A stretch of DNA of 64,000 nt from Nocardia africana NBRC 100379 (GTDB lineage Bacteria > Actinomycetota > Actinomycetes > Mycobacteriales > Mycobacteriaceae), in NCBI RefSeq assembly GCF_001612635.1, contig NZ_BDAV01000018.1, forward strand, positions 44,630-108,629, in the 5' to 3' direction. Shown here in pieces: positions 52,517 through 60,650 of this stretch (position 1 is the stretch's first letter; every line of letters starts with the position of its first letter). Below the pieces are notes generated by a model. The model was not told the DNA's origin and did not search any database. It saw only the letters and a list, made by a program, of their open reading frames with translations. The translations under genes and the position numbers were made by a program.

Positions 52517-52545
52517 GGGACAGGGCGGCGGTATCGATCTACTCT
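52517..52545 (+). promoter_or_regulatory. Probable leaderless promoter of the XRE/TPR regulator
   Basis: GGGACA at 52517-52522, a 17-base spacer and TACTCT at 52540-52545. The ATG at 52552 lies seven bases downstream of the -10, where transcription would start, and no ribosome site is properly spaced, so the mRNA is probably leaderless. Confidence 0.45.
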
Positions 52546-52551
52546 CGGAGC

Positions 52552-53730
52552 ATGGGCGAACACGTGGGGCGGCGGATCGCATCCGAGCGCAAGATTGCCG
52601 GTCTGGGGCAGCGTCAGTTGGCGGCGCGCGCGAACTACTCGCTGTCGATGGTGAAGGCGGTCGAGCAGGGGCGGGAGGTCGCGTCGCCGGGGTTCATTGC
52701 GGCGGTTTCCAGGGCGTTGGGGGTGGACCCGGACAGGTTGCAGGGCACGCCCTATCTCGAGACGCTCGAAGAGGACGGGCCCCTCGAAGGTCTGCCGGAG
52801 CTGCGCGCCGTGCTTGCCGAAGGTTCATATGTGCAGGCACTGGAGCCGACGACCGCTGCCGAGCTGCGCGCCGAACTCGAGGCGGTCGAAGCTGCGTTGC
52901 ACAACGATCGGACGCGTCGCGCTCTTGCGTTGCTACCGAATCTGATTCGGCGTCTGCACGGTGCGACCGAGACGGCTTCCGATGACGCGGGGCGCGCCGC
53001 AGCGTACGGCATGTTGTGCGCGGCCTACATCGCAGCGGAAGGGGCATGCTGCCGGCTCGGATATTCGTCGTTGACCGCGTTGGTGCTCGACCGGCTCGAT
53101 ACCGTCGCGTCGCGCGCCGACGACCCCGGGTATGCGGTTCGCAGCCTGATGAAGCGCTCGCGGCTGCTCATGGCGCACGACTCAACGGATGTGGCAATGA
53201 ATTTGGTGGAACGAGGGATGGCGTTGGTTCCAGGCACCACCCAGGGAGAACGGGTTTTGCGCGGTTACGGGCACCTGCGCGCGGCGATCGTGGCAGCGCG
53301 CGGCCGCCGTTTGGAACTCGCACAGGACCACATCGCCGCCGCCCGTGACATCGCGCGACCGATGAGCCGTGAGAGCGACCTGTACACGACGGATTTCGGC
53401 CCGGGTAACGTCGAAATTCATGCCTGCGCTGTGGAATTGGAAGCCGGCGATCCAGGGAGAGCGGCCCGTGAGGGCGCGGAACTGCGGATCCCGTCCGACG
53501 TCGCGGCACCACGCGTCGGCCATCACTGGCAGGACAATGCGCGCGCGTGGTTGATGTCCGGCAAGCCGGATCGAGCGCTGGCGGCGCTCAACAAAGCCCG
53601 TGCCGCCGCACCGCAGCAGACGCGGCTGCATCCTTCGGTGCGCGAAACTGTGTACGGCATCGCCGCGGCGCAACGCCGTCAATCCGAGGGGTTGCTGGGG
53701 TTCGCGGCGTGGATCGGGGCGGGGCTCTAG
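52552..53730 (+). CDS. XRE-family regulator with TPR-like C-terminal domain
   Basis: 392 residues from ATG 52552. The N-terminal helix-turn-helix is VGRRIASERKIAGLGQRQLA, AARANYSLSMVKAVEQGREV. The remainder is a helical repeat region (residues about 120-380) with repeated Leu/Ala pairs (AAAYGMLCAAYIAAEGACC, RSLMKRSRLLMAHDSTDVAM, ARAWLMSGKPDRALAALNKA), like the peptide- or signal-sensing XRE regulators of streptomycetes. Divergent from the three small minus-strand genes, which it probably controls. No partner (secreted peptide or kinase) is recognisable. Confidence 0.8.
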   Translation: MGEHVGRRIASERKIAGLGQRQLAARANYSLSMVKAVEQGREVASPGFIAAVSRALGVDPDRLQGTPYLETLEEDGPLEGLPELRAVLAEGSYVQALEPTTAAELRAELEAVEAALHNDRTRRALALLPNLIRRLHGATETASDDAGRAAAYGMLCAAYIAAEGACCRLGYSSLTALVLDRLDTVASRADDPGYAVRSLMKRSRLLMAHDSTDVAMNLVERGMALVPGTTQGERVLRGYGHLRAAIVAARGRRLELAQDHIAAARDIARPMSRESDLYTTDFGPGNVEIHACAVELEAGDPGRAAREGAELRIPSDVAAPRVGHHWQDNARAWLMSGKPDRALAALNKARAAAPQQTRLHPSVRETVYGIAAAQRRQSEGLLGFAAWIGAGL

Positions 53731-53888
53731 CGAACCCCACTGGTTCTCCGCTTCGCGGTGTCGGCCTGAATTTTTCGTGCCAACCTCGATGAGATTTGCG
53801 GAAAACTCGAGAAATCGGCGAGGTTTGCACGATGAGTTCAGGGGTCGCCCGCACCGAACGGATATGTGGGATCGAGGCGGTCGTTATC

Positions 53889-54341
53889 TCACGGCGCTTC
53901 TACGGTCGTGGTGTCCGGGGCGAACGCCCGGGCGACGGCAAGGCTGTCCTCGTAGACGTGGTGGCGGGTGATCAGGCCGTTCTCCACTGTGAGGTGGAGG
54001 GCGAAGCGGGCGCGGTAGGGGCGTCCGGTTGCGCGTGCGGTTTGGCGAATTTCGCCCAGCACCACCGCATCCGGGCCGTCGACGAGAATTCGCTCGACCA
54101 CCGTGCCGACCTCTTCGGGGATATGGTGCTCAGCGATGTCGCGGAAATGCGCGGCCGCGTCGGCGCGGGTGGAGCGGTGGGTGATCCACGGCGTGGCGGC
54201 GCGGCCGTGCTCGTCTTCCGGCCAGTTCAGTTTCCAGTCGCTCGTCGGGGCGTACAGCGCGGCGATCTTCTCCGGATCGCCGCCGGCCATGCGGGCCAGC
54301 AGATCTTCCACGACGGCGCGGGTGGGAGCGGAATCGTTCAC
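53889..54341 (-). CDS. SnoaL/NTF2-like protein
   Basis: 150 residues from GTG 54341. NTF2-like cone fold: RAVVEDLLARMAGGDPEKIA, ALYAPTSDWKLNWPEDEHG, then the paired strands VVERILVDGPDAVVLGEIRQ and YRARFALHLTVENGLITRHH, ending ARAFAPDTTT. Family members are isomerases, dehydratases or ligand binders; the Trp/Asp-rich pocket residues are present but no catalytic pair is obvious. Stand-alone gene, convergent with the XRE/TPR regulator gene. Confidence 0.78.
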   Translation of the reverse strand: MNDSAPTRAVVEDLLARMAGGDPEKIAALYAPTSDWKLNWPEDEHGRAATPWITHRSTRADAAAHFRDIAEHHIPEEVGTVVERILVDGPDAVVLGEIRQTARATGRPYRARFALHLTVENGLITRHHVYEDSLAVARAFAPDTTTVEAP

Positions 54342-54433
54342 TGTTCCGACTCTGCCCGGCCCGGGTCCGCGCGTCCATTACCTCCGAGGTCATGCGAATG
54401 AACCGTCATCGACGCCGGGGTGACGGTCACGGT

Positions 54434-54477
54434 GCACAATTCGCCCCGGAAGAACGGATCTCCGGGGCGAATTGTGC
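54434..54477. terminator. Strong 17-bp hairpin between minus-strand genes
   Basis: Perfect 17-base arms (54434-54450 and 54461-54477) with a ten-base loop. It lies directly downstream of the small membrane-protein gene, so it likely ends that transcript; no T-run follows on the minus strand. Confidence 0.7.
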
Positions 54478-54488
54478 GCGAAGAACTT

Positions 54489-54716
54489 TCAGGATTTCTT
54501 GCTGGGGACGACGATGACCACGATGAGGGTCAGGATGCTGAAAAACAATCCGAACAGCCCCCAGCCGATCGGGTTGCGGCCCTTGGCGGCAGCGATGGCG
54601 GCGCAGATGAACGCGGCGATGATGCTGCCGATGGCGACGAAGATTCCTTTGACGCCGCGCAGAATGAATCCGGCAGCTTCCGGATCGGTGTGGGCGGCAG
54701 CCAGCAACAAGTTCAT
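54489..54716 (-). CDS. Small two-helix membrane protein
   Basis: 75 residues from ATG 54716, after a strong AGGAGG ribosome site. Two helices: GIFVAIGSIIAAFICAAIA and GWGLFGLFFSILTLIVVIV, with a short basic loop (AAKGRNPIGW) between them and the tail VPSKKS. The loop and GLFFSxL pattern resemble small phage-holin-like or superinfection-immunity membrane proteins, but the match is weak. Ended by the 17-bp hairpin. 130 bases downstream of the quinone oxidoreductase gene, same strand. Confidence 0.75.
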   Translation of the reverse strand: MNLLLAAAHTDPEAAGFILRGVKGIFVAIGSIIAAFICAAIAAAKGRNPIGWGLFGLFFSILTLIVVIVVPSKKS

Positions 54717-54845
54717 GATCACTCCTCCTGTGCCGCGAGTGTCCGGGCCGAAAGGGATTCCGGTGTGCGGCTTCTCAGCAGTACCCGTGCGCCGAGACCG
54801 CAAACGGCGAAGGGATCGACGGGGATCCACACGCCGTCCGGGTCG

Positions 54846-55823
54846 TCATCCTTTCGTAGTCGCCAATACCAACTTGCCTGTGCTGGAGCCCGACTCGATG
54901 CGTCGATGCGCCTCCACAACCTGGTCGAACGGCAGGGACTCGACCTGGACGCGAAGCACCCCGCGCGCGGCGGCGTCGACGGCCCGGCGCAGCGCGGCTC
55001 CGGCTTCGGCGGGATAGGCGGCGGCGAAGGCGGCGAGATTGAATCCGGAGACCGTTTTGCTGGTGAACCACAGCTCGTTCGCCGAAACTCCGACATCCTC
55101 GGCGCCGGATGCGTTGCCCATCACGATCATTCGGCCCAGCGGACGAAGCCGATCCAGGCTCGCGCGACGGGCCGGCCCGCCGACCATATCGACCACGATG
55201 TCGAATTCCCCTGTGCTGGAGACGTTCTCGCGAAGGATCACCTCGTCGTAACCGAAGGACTCCGCTACCGCGACCTTCTCGGCGCTGCCGACGGTGCCGA
55301 CCACCCGGCCCGCACCGAGCAACCGCGCGGCCTGGCCGAGCTGGCTGCCGACGCCGCCCGCCGCCGCATGCACCAGCACACTCTCGCCGGGTTCGATCCG
55401 CGCCACGCGATCGAGAACCAGGAAAGCGGTGGTGCTGTTGGACGGCAGCGCGGCCGCGATGTCCAGGCTCAGGTCGAGACCGTCCAGCGGTGCGACCAGG
55501 GCGGCGGAGGTGACGACGACCTCGGCGTAACCGCCACTGTCGACGATGGTCAGCGCCGCGACCGGCCGGCCGACCGTCAGCCCCGCCACGTCCGGTCCGA
55601 CGGCGCGGATCCGGCCCGAGACCTCGATCCCCGGCACGAACGGCAACGGCACACCGACCACGCCCTGCCGGTACAGCACCTCGGCGAAATTCGCTCCCGC
55701 GTAGGCGACATCGATGGAGACCTGGCCCGGACCGGGTTCCGGGATGTCGACGGTCGCCGGCCGCAGCACCTCCGCGGGACCGAATTGGGGGATAGTGATC
55801 GCCTGCATCTGTGCGTTGCTCAT
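54846..55823 (-). CDS. Quinone oxidoreductase-like zinc-free MDR enzyme
   Basis: 325 residues from ATG 55823. Medium-chain dehydrogenase with the N-terminal GroES-like domain (GQVSIDVAYAGANFAEVLYR, VPGIEVSGRIRAVGPDVAGL) and the Rossmann domain with LVHAAAGGVGSQLGQAARLL (AAxGGVG). Structural and catalytic zinc ligands are missing, as in NADPH:quinone reductases (zeta-crystallin type). It probably reduces a quinone or enone with NADPH. The XRE regulator gene lies 39 bases upstream on the same strand and may control it. Confidence 0.87.
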   Translation of the reverse strand: MSNAQMQAITIPQFGPAEVLRPATVDIPEPGPGQVSIDVAYAGANFAEVLYRQGVVGVPLPFVPGIEVSGRIRAVGPDVAGLTVGRPVAALTIVDSGGYAEVVVTSAALVAPLDGLDLSLDIAAALPSNSTTAFLVLDRVARIEPGESVLVHAAAGGVGSQLGQAARLLGAGRVVGTVGSAEKVAVAESFGYDEVILRENVSSTGEFDIVVDMVGGPARRASLDRLRPLGRMIVMGNASGAEDVGVSANELWFTSKTVSGFNLAAFAAAYPAEAGAALRRAVDAAARGVLRVQVESLPFDQVVEAHRRIESGSSTGKLVLATTKG

Positions 55824-55862
55824 GACAACGATCCTCGGCGCGAGACAGGCGAGGTGGCAGTG

Positions 55863-56741
55863 TCAGCTCATCCTGGGTGTGGCACCACCAGGCTGCAACA
55901 GCCGTTCCAGGCGTTCGGCGGTGTCGGTGCCGGGGCGCGGATTGTGCAGGATCAGGTGGTGGCCGGGATGGTCGGGCACCGGGAACAGCGTGGCGTCGAA
56001 GATCAGCAGGCCCACGTCGGGATGTTCGACGGCCTTCACCGCGACGCTGTGTTCGGCGGCGTCGTGGCGCGCCCACAGTTCGGCGAACTCCGGGCTGACC
56101 TGCGCGAGATCGGTTGCGATGCGGTCGAATTCGGGATCGTCGGGATAGCGGGCGGAGTCGGCGCGGAAGCCGGCCGCCACGCCCGGCGCATTCTCCGCCC
56201 ACTGCTGGTGCAGGACGCGGTAGCGGGCATTGGTGAAGTAGGACACCAGGCAGTTGTGGTCGGTGTCGCCGTAGCCGAACACGCGGCGTGCGGCGTCGTT
56301 GACGGCAGTGAAATTCCAATGCCGGTCCCTGATGTATCCCGGGCGCGGCGCCCAGGCGTCGAGCAGGGCCTGCATCTGCGGAGAGGCCGGGACCGACGGC
56401 GCCGCCTCGCGCTGCGGCGGGTTGAGACCGGAGAGGCGATACAGATGTGCGCGCTCGGCCTCGTCGAGCAGCAGCGCGCGGGCCACCGCATCGAGCACCT
56501 CGCCCGAAACCTTGATATCGCGCCCCTGCTCGAGCCACGTGTACCAGGACACCCCGACCCCGGCCAGCACGGCGACCTCTTCGCGTCGTAATCCGGGAGT
56601 GCGGCGCCGCCCGGCCTCCGGCAGGCCCACCTCGGCGGGCGTGAGCCGTTCCCGGCGGCTGCGCAGATATTCGCGCAGTTCCTGCCGCCGCCGATCCCGT
56701 GCACTCGTGCCGCGCGGATCATCGCTCGCGCTGATACTCAC
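55863..56741 (-). CDS. XRE regulator of the MmyB type
   Basis: 292 residues from GTG 56741 (VSISASDDPRGTSARDRRRQ). The N-terminal helix-turn-helix is TPGLRREEVAVLAGVGVSWY followed by TWLEQGRDIKVSGEVLDAVA, and the C-terminal MmyB ligand domain (NFTAVNDAARRVFGYGDTDH, VKAVEHPDVGLLIFDATLFP, HHLILHNPRPGTDTAERLER) is complete. Members of this family act as repressors with a fatty-acid-like or redox-linked ligand. Co-oriented with the quinone oxidoreductase gene 39 bases downstream, so local control is likely. Confidence 0.85.
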   Translation of the reverse strand: MSISASDDPRGTSARDRRRQELREYLRSRRERLTPAEVGLPEAGRRRTPGLRREEVAVLAGVGVSWYTWLEQGRDIKVSGEVLDAVARALLLDEAERAHLYRLSGLNPPQREAAPSVPASPQMQALLDAWAPRPGYIRDRHWNFTAVNDAARRVFGYGDTDHNCLVSYFTNARYRVLHQQWAENAPGVAAGFRADSARYPDDPEFDRIATDLAQVSPEFAELWARHDAAEHSVAVKAVEHPDVGLLIFDATLFPVPDHPGHHLILHNPRPGTDTAERLERLLQPGGATPRMS

Positions 56742-56904
56742 TCGTTCACGATAGTGAGGCGGCGGTGCCGATGTCGTGAGCCCGAATTGATCGTGCACAC
56801 GCCACCGGTAACCGGCCCCCCACCGCGGACCGCAGGTGCCGCAGGTCACACCCGGTCCTCCCGTATGGTCGGGATGTGGCCATTCCGGAAGGAACCGAGC
56901 TCCG

Positions 56905-57579
56905 ATGACCGCGGAGCGCGTGTGGTACGCCGCTTACGGATCGAACCTGTTCGAGAAGCGGTTCACCTACTACCGGGCGGGCGGCAATCCGCCGGGCACC
57001 CCGCGACTCTACGGGGGGTTCCGCGATCCCACGCCGCCCGCGCGGAATTGTCCGCTGTCACTTCCCGGATGCGTCTATTTCGCCGGGCAGAGCCCGGTGT
57101 GGAGCGGTGGTGTGGCGTTCTACGCCCACCGGCCGCCACCGGACTGGCCGGTGGGCGCGGCCGCGCGTGGCTACCTGCTCACGGTGGGCCAGTTCAGCGA
57201 TCTGATGGCTCAGGAAATGCACCGCCAGCCCGGGGAAGGCCCCGACTTCGATCCCTCCGAGGTGGTTCGCCAGGGCTCCGTGCAACTCGGCGACGGCCGC
57301 TACGAAACGTTGTGGCACGTCGACCACGCCGACGGCATCCCGGTCCTGACCTTCACCTCCCCCGGCAGCCCGCAGACCACCGACCTCACCAAACCGTCCG
57401 CGCGCTACCTCGGCATGCTGGCCGGCGGCCTCGGCGAATCCCACGGCTGGCCTCCGGACCGCATTCTGCACTACCTGTCCGACCTCCCGGGTGTCCGAGA
57501 TTTCTGGGATCCCGGAGAACTCCGAACGGTGGTCGACGGCCGCAGGTCTGAGGCTGGTACGGCTCGGCAGTTCAGGTGA
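56905..57579 (+). CDS. Gamma-glutamylcyclotransferase-fold protein
   Basis: 224 residues from ATG 56905 with a GGAAGGAAC ribosome site. The fold's signature VWYAAYGSNLFEKRFTYYRA (YxxYGSNL) opens the protein; the rest (YGGFRDPTPPARNCPLSLPG, CVYFAGQSPVWSGGVAFYAH, then ILHYLSDLPGVRDFWDPGEL) fits the histone-macroH2A-independent GGCT-like family sometimes mislabelled histone deacetylase. The catalytic Glu of true cyclotransferases is not clear, so activity is uncertain. Overlaps the convergent LysR gene by eight bases. Confidence 0.7.
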   Translation: MTAERVWYAAYGSNLFEKRFTYYRAGGNPPGTPRLYGGFRDPTPPARNCPLSLPGCVYFAGQSPVWSGGVAFYAHRPPPDWPVGAAARGYLLTVGQFSDLMAQEMHRQPGEGPDFDPSEVVRQGSVQLGDGRYETLWHVDHADGIPVLTFTSPGSPQTTDLTKPSARYLGMLAGGLGESHGWPPDRILHYLSDLPGVRDFWDPGELRTVVDGRRSEAGTARQFR

Positions 57580-58468
57580 GCTCTTCCACCGGGGGGATGG
57601 TTCCGGTGGTGGCGTGCAGGGCGGTGCGGGCGGCGGAGATCGTGGGGTGGGTGCGGGTGCCGGCGCGGTAGGCGATCCGGGTGCGGCGGCGAATGGGGAG
57701 CGGTGTCAATTCGACCGGGGTGGTGTCGGTTTCGGGATGAAGGGGAATCGCGAGCTGGGGGATGAATGCGACCCCCTGGCCGGCGGCGACCAAGGCGAGG
57801 ACGGTGCCGAAATCGTCGGAGCGGTGGCGGATATGCGGCACGAAACCCGCTGCCTCACAAGCTCTTACAGTCATGGTGTGGCAGAGGGTGCCGGGCGTTC
57901 CGGAGATCCATGCCGCATCGCGGTAGGCGGACAACGGCTGAGTCGTGCGGGCGGCCAGGTATACCGGTTCCTCCAGGAACGGTTCGGTTTCCAGGCCGGC
58001 CTCCGGTTCGGCGGGCACGTAATCGTATTCCTGAATGAGCGCGATATCCAGAGTGCCGGCGCGCAGTGCGGCGGGCACGGCCGCCGGATCCAGTTCCGTC
58101 ACATGCAGTTCCAAGCGCGGATGGGCGCGGCTGAGCGAAACCAGCGCATGCGGCAGGATCCGCTGCACGGCGGTGGGAAAGGCGCCGATATGCAGGGCGC
58201 CGGTGAGCTCGGCGGTAGCCAGTTCGGCCTCCGCCTGTTCGAGGATCGCGAGGACCGATTCGGTGTGCTCCACCAAGCGCCACGCCGCCGCGGTGAGGGT
58301 GACGCGGCGACCGCTGCGTTCCAGTAGCGTGACTCCTGCCTCGCGTTCCAGCGCGGTGAGCTGCTGGGATACCGCCGACGGGGTGTAGGACATGGCCTCG
58401 GCGACCGCAGCAATCGTCCGGCGATGGGCCAATTCCCGCAGGAGCCGTAGGCGGCGAACATCGAGCAT
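57572..58468 (-). CDS. LysR-family transcriptional regulator
   Basis: 298 residues from ATG 58468. The N-terminal winged helix reads MLDVRRLRLLRELAHRRTIA, then AVAEAMSYTPSAVSQQLTAL and ALEREAGVTLLERSGRRVTL (turn and wing). The effector domain (GALHIGAFPTAVQRILPHAL, GTLDIALIQEYDYVP) follows. Divergent from the DapA-like gene across 71 bases that hold an imperfect palindrome, the usual arrangement for a LysR regulator and its target; it may sense a lysine- or pyruvate-related compound. Confidence 0.9.
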   Translation of the reverse strand: MLDVRRLRLLRELAHRRTIAAVAEAMSYTPSAVSQQLTALEREAGVTLLERSGRRVTLTAAAWRLVEHTESVLAILEQAEAELATAELTGALHIGAFPTAVQRILPHALVSLSRAHPRLELHVTELDPAAVPAALRAGTLDIALIQEYDYVPAEPEAGLETEPFLEEPVYLAARTTQPLSAYRDAAWISGTPGTLCHTMTVRACEAAGFVPHIRHRSDDFGTVLALVAAGQGVAFIPQLAIPLHPETDTTPVELTPLPIRRRTRIAYRAGTRTHPTISAARTALHATTGTIPPVEELT

Positions 58469-58474
58469 AAGTTC

Positions 58475-58484
58475 AGCTTAAGCT
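58475..58484. promoter_or_regulatory. Candidate LysR-type operator core (AGCTTAAGCT)
   Basis: Perfect ten-base palindrome centred between the divergent LysR and DapA-like genes, with partly symmetric flanks (TTC and GAA). Position and symmetry suit a LysR binding site controlling both promoters. Confidence 0.5.
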
Positions 58485-58539
58485 CGAAGGAAGATTTGTG
58501 AACTGGACCTGAATCAACGCCTCGACAAGGGTAGGTGGC

Positions 58540-59418
58540 ATGACGTTCAGCGGTCTCTTCGTTCCACTCGTCACGCCGTTCACGGCGGACGGCGAGCTGG
58601 CCTGCGACGCCCTCGGCCGGCTCGCGCACGAGGTTCTCGATGCGGGCGCCTCCGGCATCGTCGCCCTGGGTACCACCGGTGAGCCGGCCACCCTGACGGC
58701 GGAGGAGAAGCGCCGGGTCGTCGACATCTGCGCCCAGGTCTGCGCCGAGCGTGACGTGCCGCTGATCGTGGGCACCGGCTCGAATTCGACCGCCGATTCC
58801 GAGCACGCCGTGGCCGCACTGGACGAGCGCGTCGCGGCAGCGCTGACGGTGGTCCCGTATTACACGAAACCGTCGCAGCGAGGTGTGGTGGAACATTTCC
58901 GGCGGCTCGCGCAGCGGAGCCCGGTGCCGCTGCTGATCTACAACGTCCCGCATCGCACGGGCCGGCCGCTCGATCCGGAAACATTGACCGCACTGGCCGA
59001 ACTGCCGAATGTCGCGGGCTTCAAACATGCCGTCGGCGTCATCGACGAGACCACGGTCGCGTGGCTGGCGGCGGTCGGCGACCGGACGACGGTGCTGTGC
59101 GGCGACGATCTGTACGCGGCGCCGCTGCTGGCGATGGGCGCGCAGGGGGCCATTCTGACGTGCTCGAATGTGGCGCCCGCGGCCTATGCGGAGTTGATCG
59201 CGGCCTGGCGGGAGGGGCGGATCGAGGCGGCGCGGAAAATCGGCAATCGCTTGGTCGAGCTGGCGCGGGCACTGTTCGCCGAGGCCAATCCGACCGTGGT
59301 GAAAGGGGTGCTCGCGGCACAGGGCCGGATACCGAGCGCGCACGTACGCCTGCCCCTACTGCCGGCCTGTGCCGATTCCGTATCGGCGGCACTGGCCGCT
59401 GCGGGCCCCATCGGCTGA
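58540..59418 (+). CDS. DapA-family class I aldolase (dihydrodipicolinate synthase-like)
   Basis: 292 residues from ATG 58540 (MTFSGLFVPLVTPFTADGEL). TIM-barrel landmarks: GIVALGTTGEPATLTAEEKR (GTTGE), the Tyr in VVPYYTKPSQRGVVEHFRRL, the Schiff-base Lys in NVAGFKHAVGVIDE and the LCGDDLYAAPLLAMGAQGAI segment. All catalytic residues of dihydrodipicolinate synthase are present, but actinobacteria often carry a second member with another role, such as a hydroxyketo-acid aldolase. The divergent LysR regulator suggests an inducible pathway rather than housekeeping lysine synthesis. Confidence 0.88.
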   Translation: MTFSGLFVPLVTPFTADGELACDALGRLAHEVLDAGASGIVALGTTGEPATLTAEEKRRVVDICAQVCAERDVPLIVGTGSNSTADSEHAVAALDERVAAALTVVPYYTKPSQRGVVEHFRRLAQRSPVPLLIYNVPHRTGRPLDPETLTALAELPNVAGFKHAVGVIDETTVAWLAAVGDRTTVLCGDDLYAAPLLAMGAQGAILTCSNVAPAAYAELIAAWREGRIEAARKIGNRLVELARALFAEANPTVVKGVLAAQGRIPSAHVRLPLLPACADSVSAALAAAGPIG

Positions 59419-59517
59419 GCCCGCGGCATGCCCGATCGGTGTGCAGCAGGCCGATCACCTCAGCGCGCGACGGGACCTACCGCCCGCCGGCCGTCACCCG
59501 AGATGAGGCTATGTGCG

Positions 59518-59721
59518 TCAGTGATCCGAGCCGGGATCGCCGTCGCGATGTTGGCGGGAGATCCGCCACAGGAATTCGGGATCGTCATCGGGACCCACGA
59601 CTCGGCGTCGCTTCTCGGGCCCCCGTCCGATGCCGATCCGGGGCGCATGCTCCGGTCCGAACGCTTTCCAGCACAGCACCGCGACAGCCACGACCGCGAT
59701 GAGTGCCAACAGGTACGCCAC
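59518..59721 (-). CDS. Small membrane protein next to bldC
   Basis: 67 residues from GTG 59721, selected over GTG 59730 because AGGAGGTG then lies at the right distance (59728-59735). One N-terminal membrane helix (VAYLLALIAVVAVAVLCWKA) and a basic cytosolic tail ending in a conserved-looking acidic run (VVGPDDDPEFLWRISRQHRD). I recognise the pattern from other actinobacterial genomes but not a function. Same strand as bldC, 82 bases downstream of it. Confidence 0.7.
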   Translation of the reverse strand: MAYLLALIAVVAVAVLCWKAFGPEHAPRIGIGRGPEKRRRVVGPDDDPEFLWRISRQHRDGDPGSDH

Positions 59722-59803
59722 GTCGCTCACCTCCTGACATCGAGGGTAATCCCGTGCGCGTACCTGTCGCACTGTGACCGCCGGAATGGGCGGTCCTGTC
59801 GGC

Positions 59804-60037
59804 TCAGGGGCGGGTCGCCTCGGTGGTCAGCGACTTCAGCAGCTGCATAACTTCGGACTCACGGAAGCGGCGATGGCCGCCAGGGGTGCGCAGCGAGCCC
59901 AGCCGCCCAGCATGTGCCCACCGAGTGACCGTTTTCGGATCGACGTGGAACAGCGCCGCCACCTGGCCCGGGGTCAGGAGGGCCTCCTGGCCGTTGACGG
60001 AACCCAACGTGCGGCTCGCCGCGGTGATCGCAGTCAT
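59804..60037 (-). CDS. bldC: BldC-family DNA-binding protein
   Basis: 77 residues from ATG 60037. The MerR-like winged helix of BldC is clear: EALLTPGQVAALFHVDPKTV, TRWAHAGRLGSLRTPGGHRR, FRESEVMQLLKSL. In Streptomyces BldC binds cooperatively at direct repeats and delays differentiation; in Nocardia its role is not established. The N-terminal 18 residues are less conserved. Divergent from the DUF4229 gene across 222 bases that hold both promoters. Confidence 0.88.
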   Translation of the reverse strand: MTAITAASRTLGSVNGQEALLTPGQVAALFHVDPKTVTRWAHAGRLGSLRTPGGHRRFRESEVMQLLKSLTTEATRP

Positions 60038-60259
60038 TCGCAAACCTTTCCGTAATCGACAGATCCCTCATCAGATAGCGACATCGTTGCACCCGGACCC
60101 CCAGGTGTTCGAACGATCTAACGTTGGTAAAGGGGAAGTAATAGACAAATCGGATATACGTACGGCTGGGTTCGTTACCTCGGCGAACCTCCGGCGATCG
60201 AATTCGCCGGGACCCGGGCAGGTCGGAACGGGTGCGGCGGCGTCGCCTACCCTGGTCGT

Positions 60260-60598
60260 GTGAGTGAAGCATCCCGATCCGACGACGCCGCGAGCGATCG
60301 GGCCCCGGCCTCGGCGGGTCGGCGGCTCGCGCGCAATCTGGCGCTGTACACCCTGGCCCGGCTGGCTCTGGTCGCCGTGATCGCCGCGATCATCCTGGTG
60401 GTGGCGCACGTGGTGAACGTCGACATTCCGCTGATCGTCGCGCTGCTGTTCGCGTTGGTCGTGGCGATGCCGCTGTCGCTGGTGCTGTTCAAGCGGCTGC
60501 GTGCGCGCGTGAACGAGGACATCGCGGCGGTCGACGAGAAACGCCGCAACGACAAAGCGAATCTGCGAGCTCGCCTGCGCGGCGAGGAGGCGCAGTGA
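60260..60598 (+). CDS. DUF4229 membrane protein
   Basis: 112 residues from GTG 60260. A Ser/Asp-rich head, then two membrane helices (LARLALVAVIAAIILVVAHV and LIVALLFALVVAMPLSLVLF) and a basic coiled-coil-like tail (RLRARVNEDIAAVDEKRRND, then KANLRARLRGEEAQ). This is the DUF4229 pattern, common in actinobacteria beside cell-envelope or menaquinone genes; function unknown. A 18-bp tandem repeat begins at its stop codon. Confidence 0.82.
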   Translation: MSEASRSDDAASDRAPASAGRRLARNLALYTLARLALVAVIAAIILVVAHVVNVDIPLIVALLFALVVAMPLSLVLFKRLRARVNEDIAAVDEKRRNDKANLRARLRGEEAQ

Positions 60599-60637
60599 GC
60601 GACAACCGCGCAGTGAGCGACAACCGCGCTGTGAGCG
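60592..60637. repeat. 18-bp tandem repeat, two and a half copies
   Basis: The unit GCAGTGAGCGACAACCGC occurs at 60592-60609 and 60610-60627, followed by a partial third copy (GCTGTGAGCG) to 60637. The first unit includes the DUF4229 stop codon; the array ends 14 bases before the Cds1-like start. Confidence 0.85.
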
Positions 60638-60650
60638 GGCGGGAGCTGCG

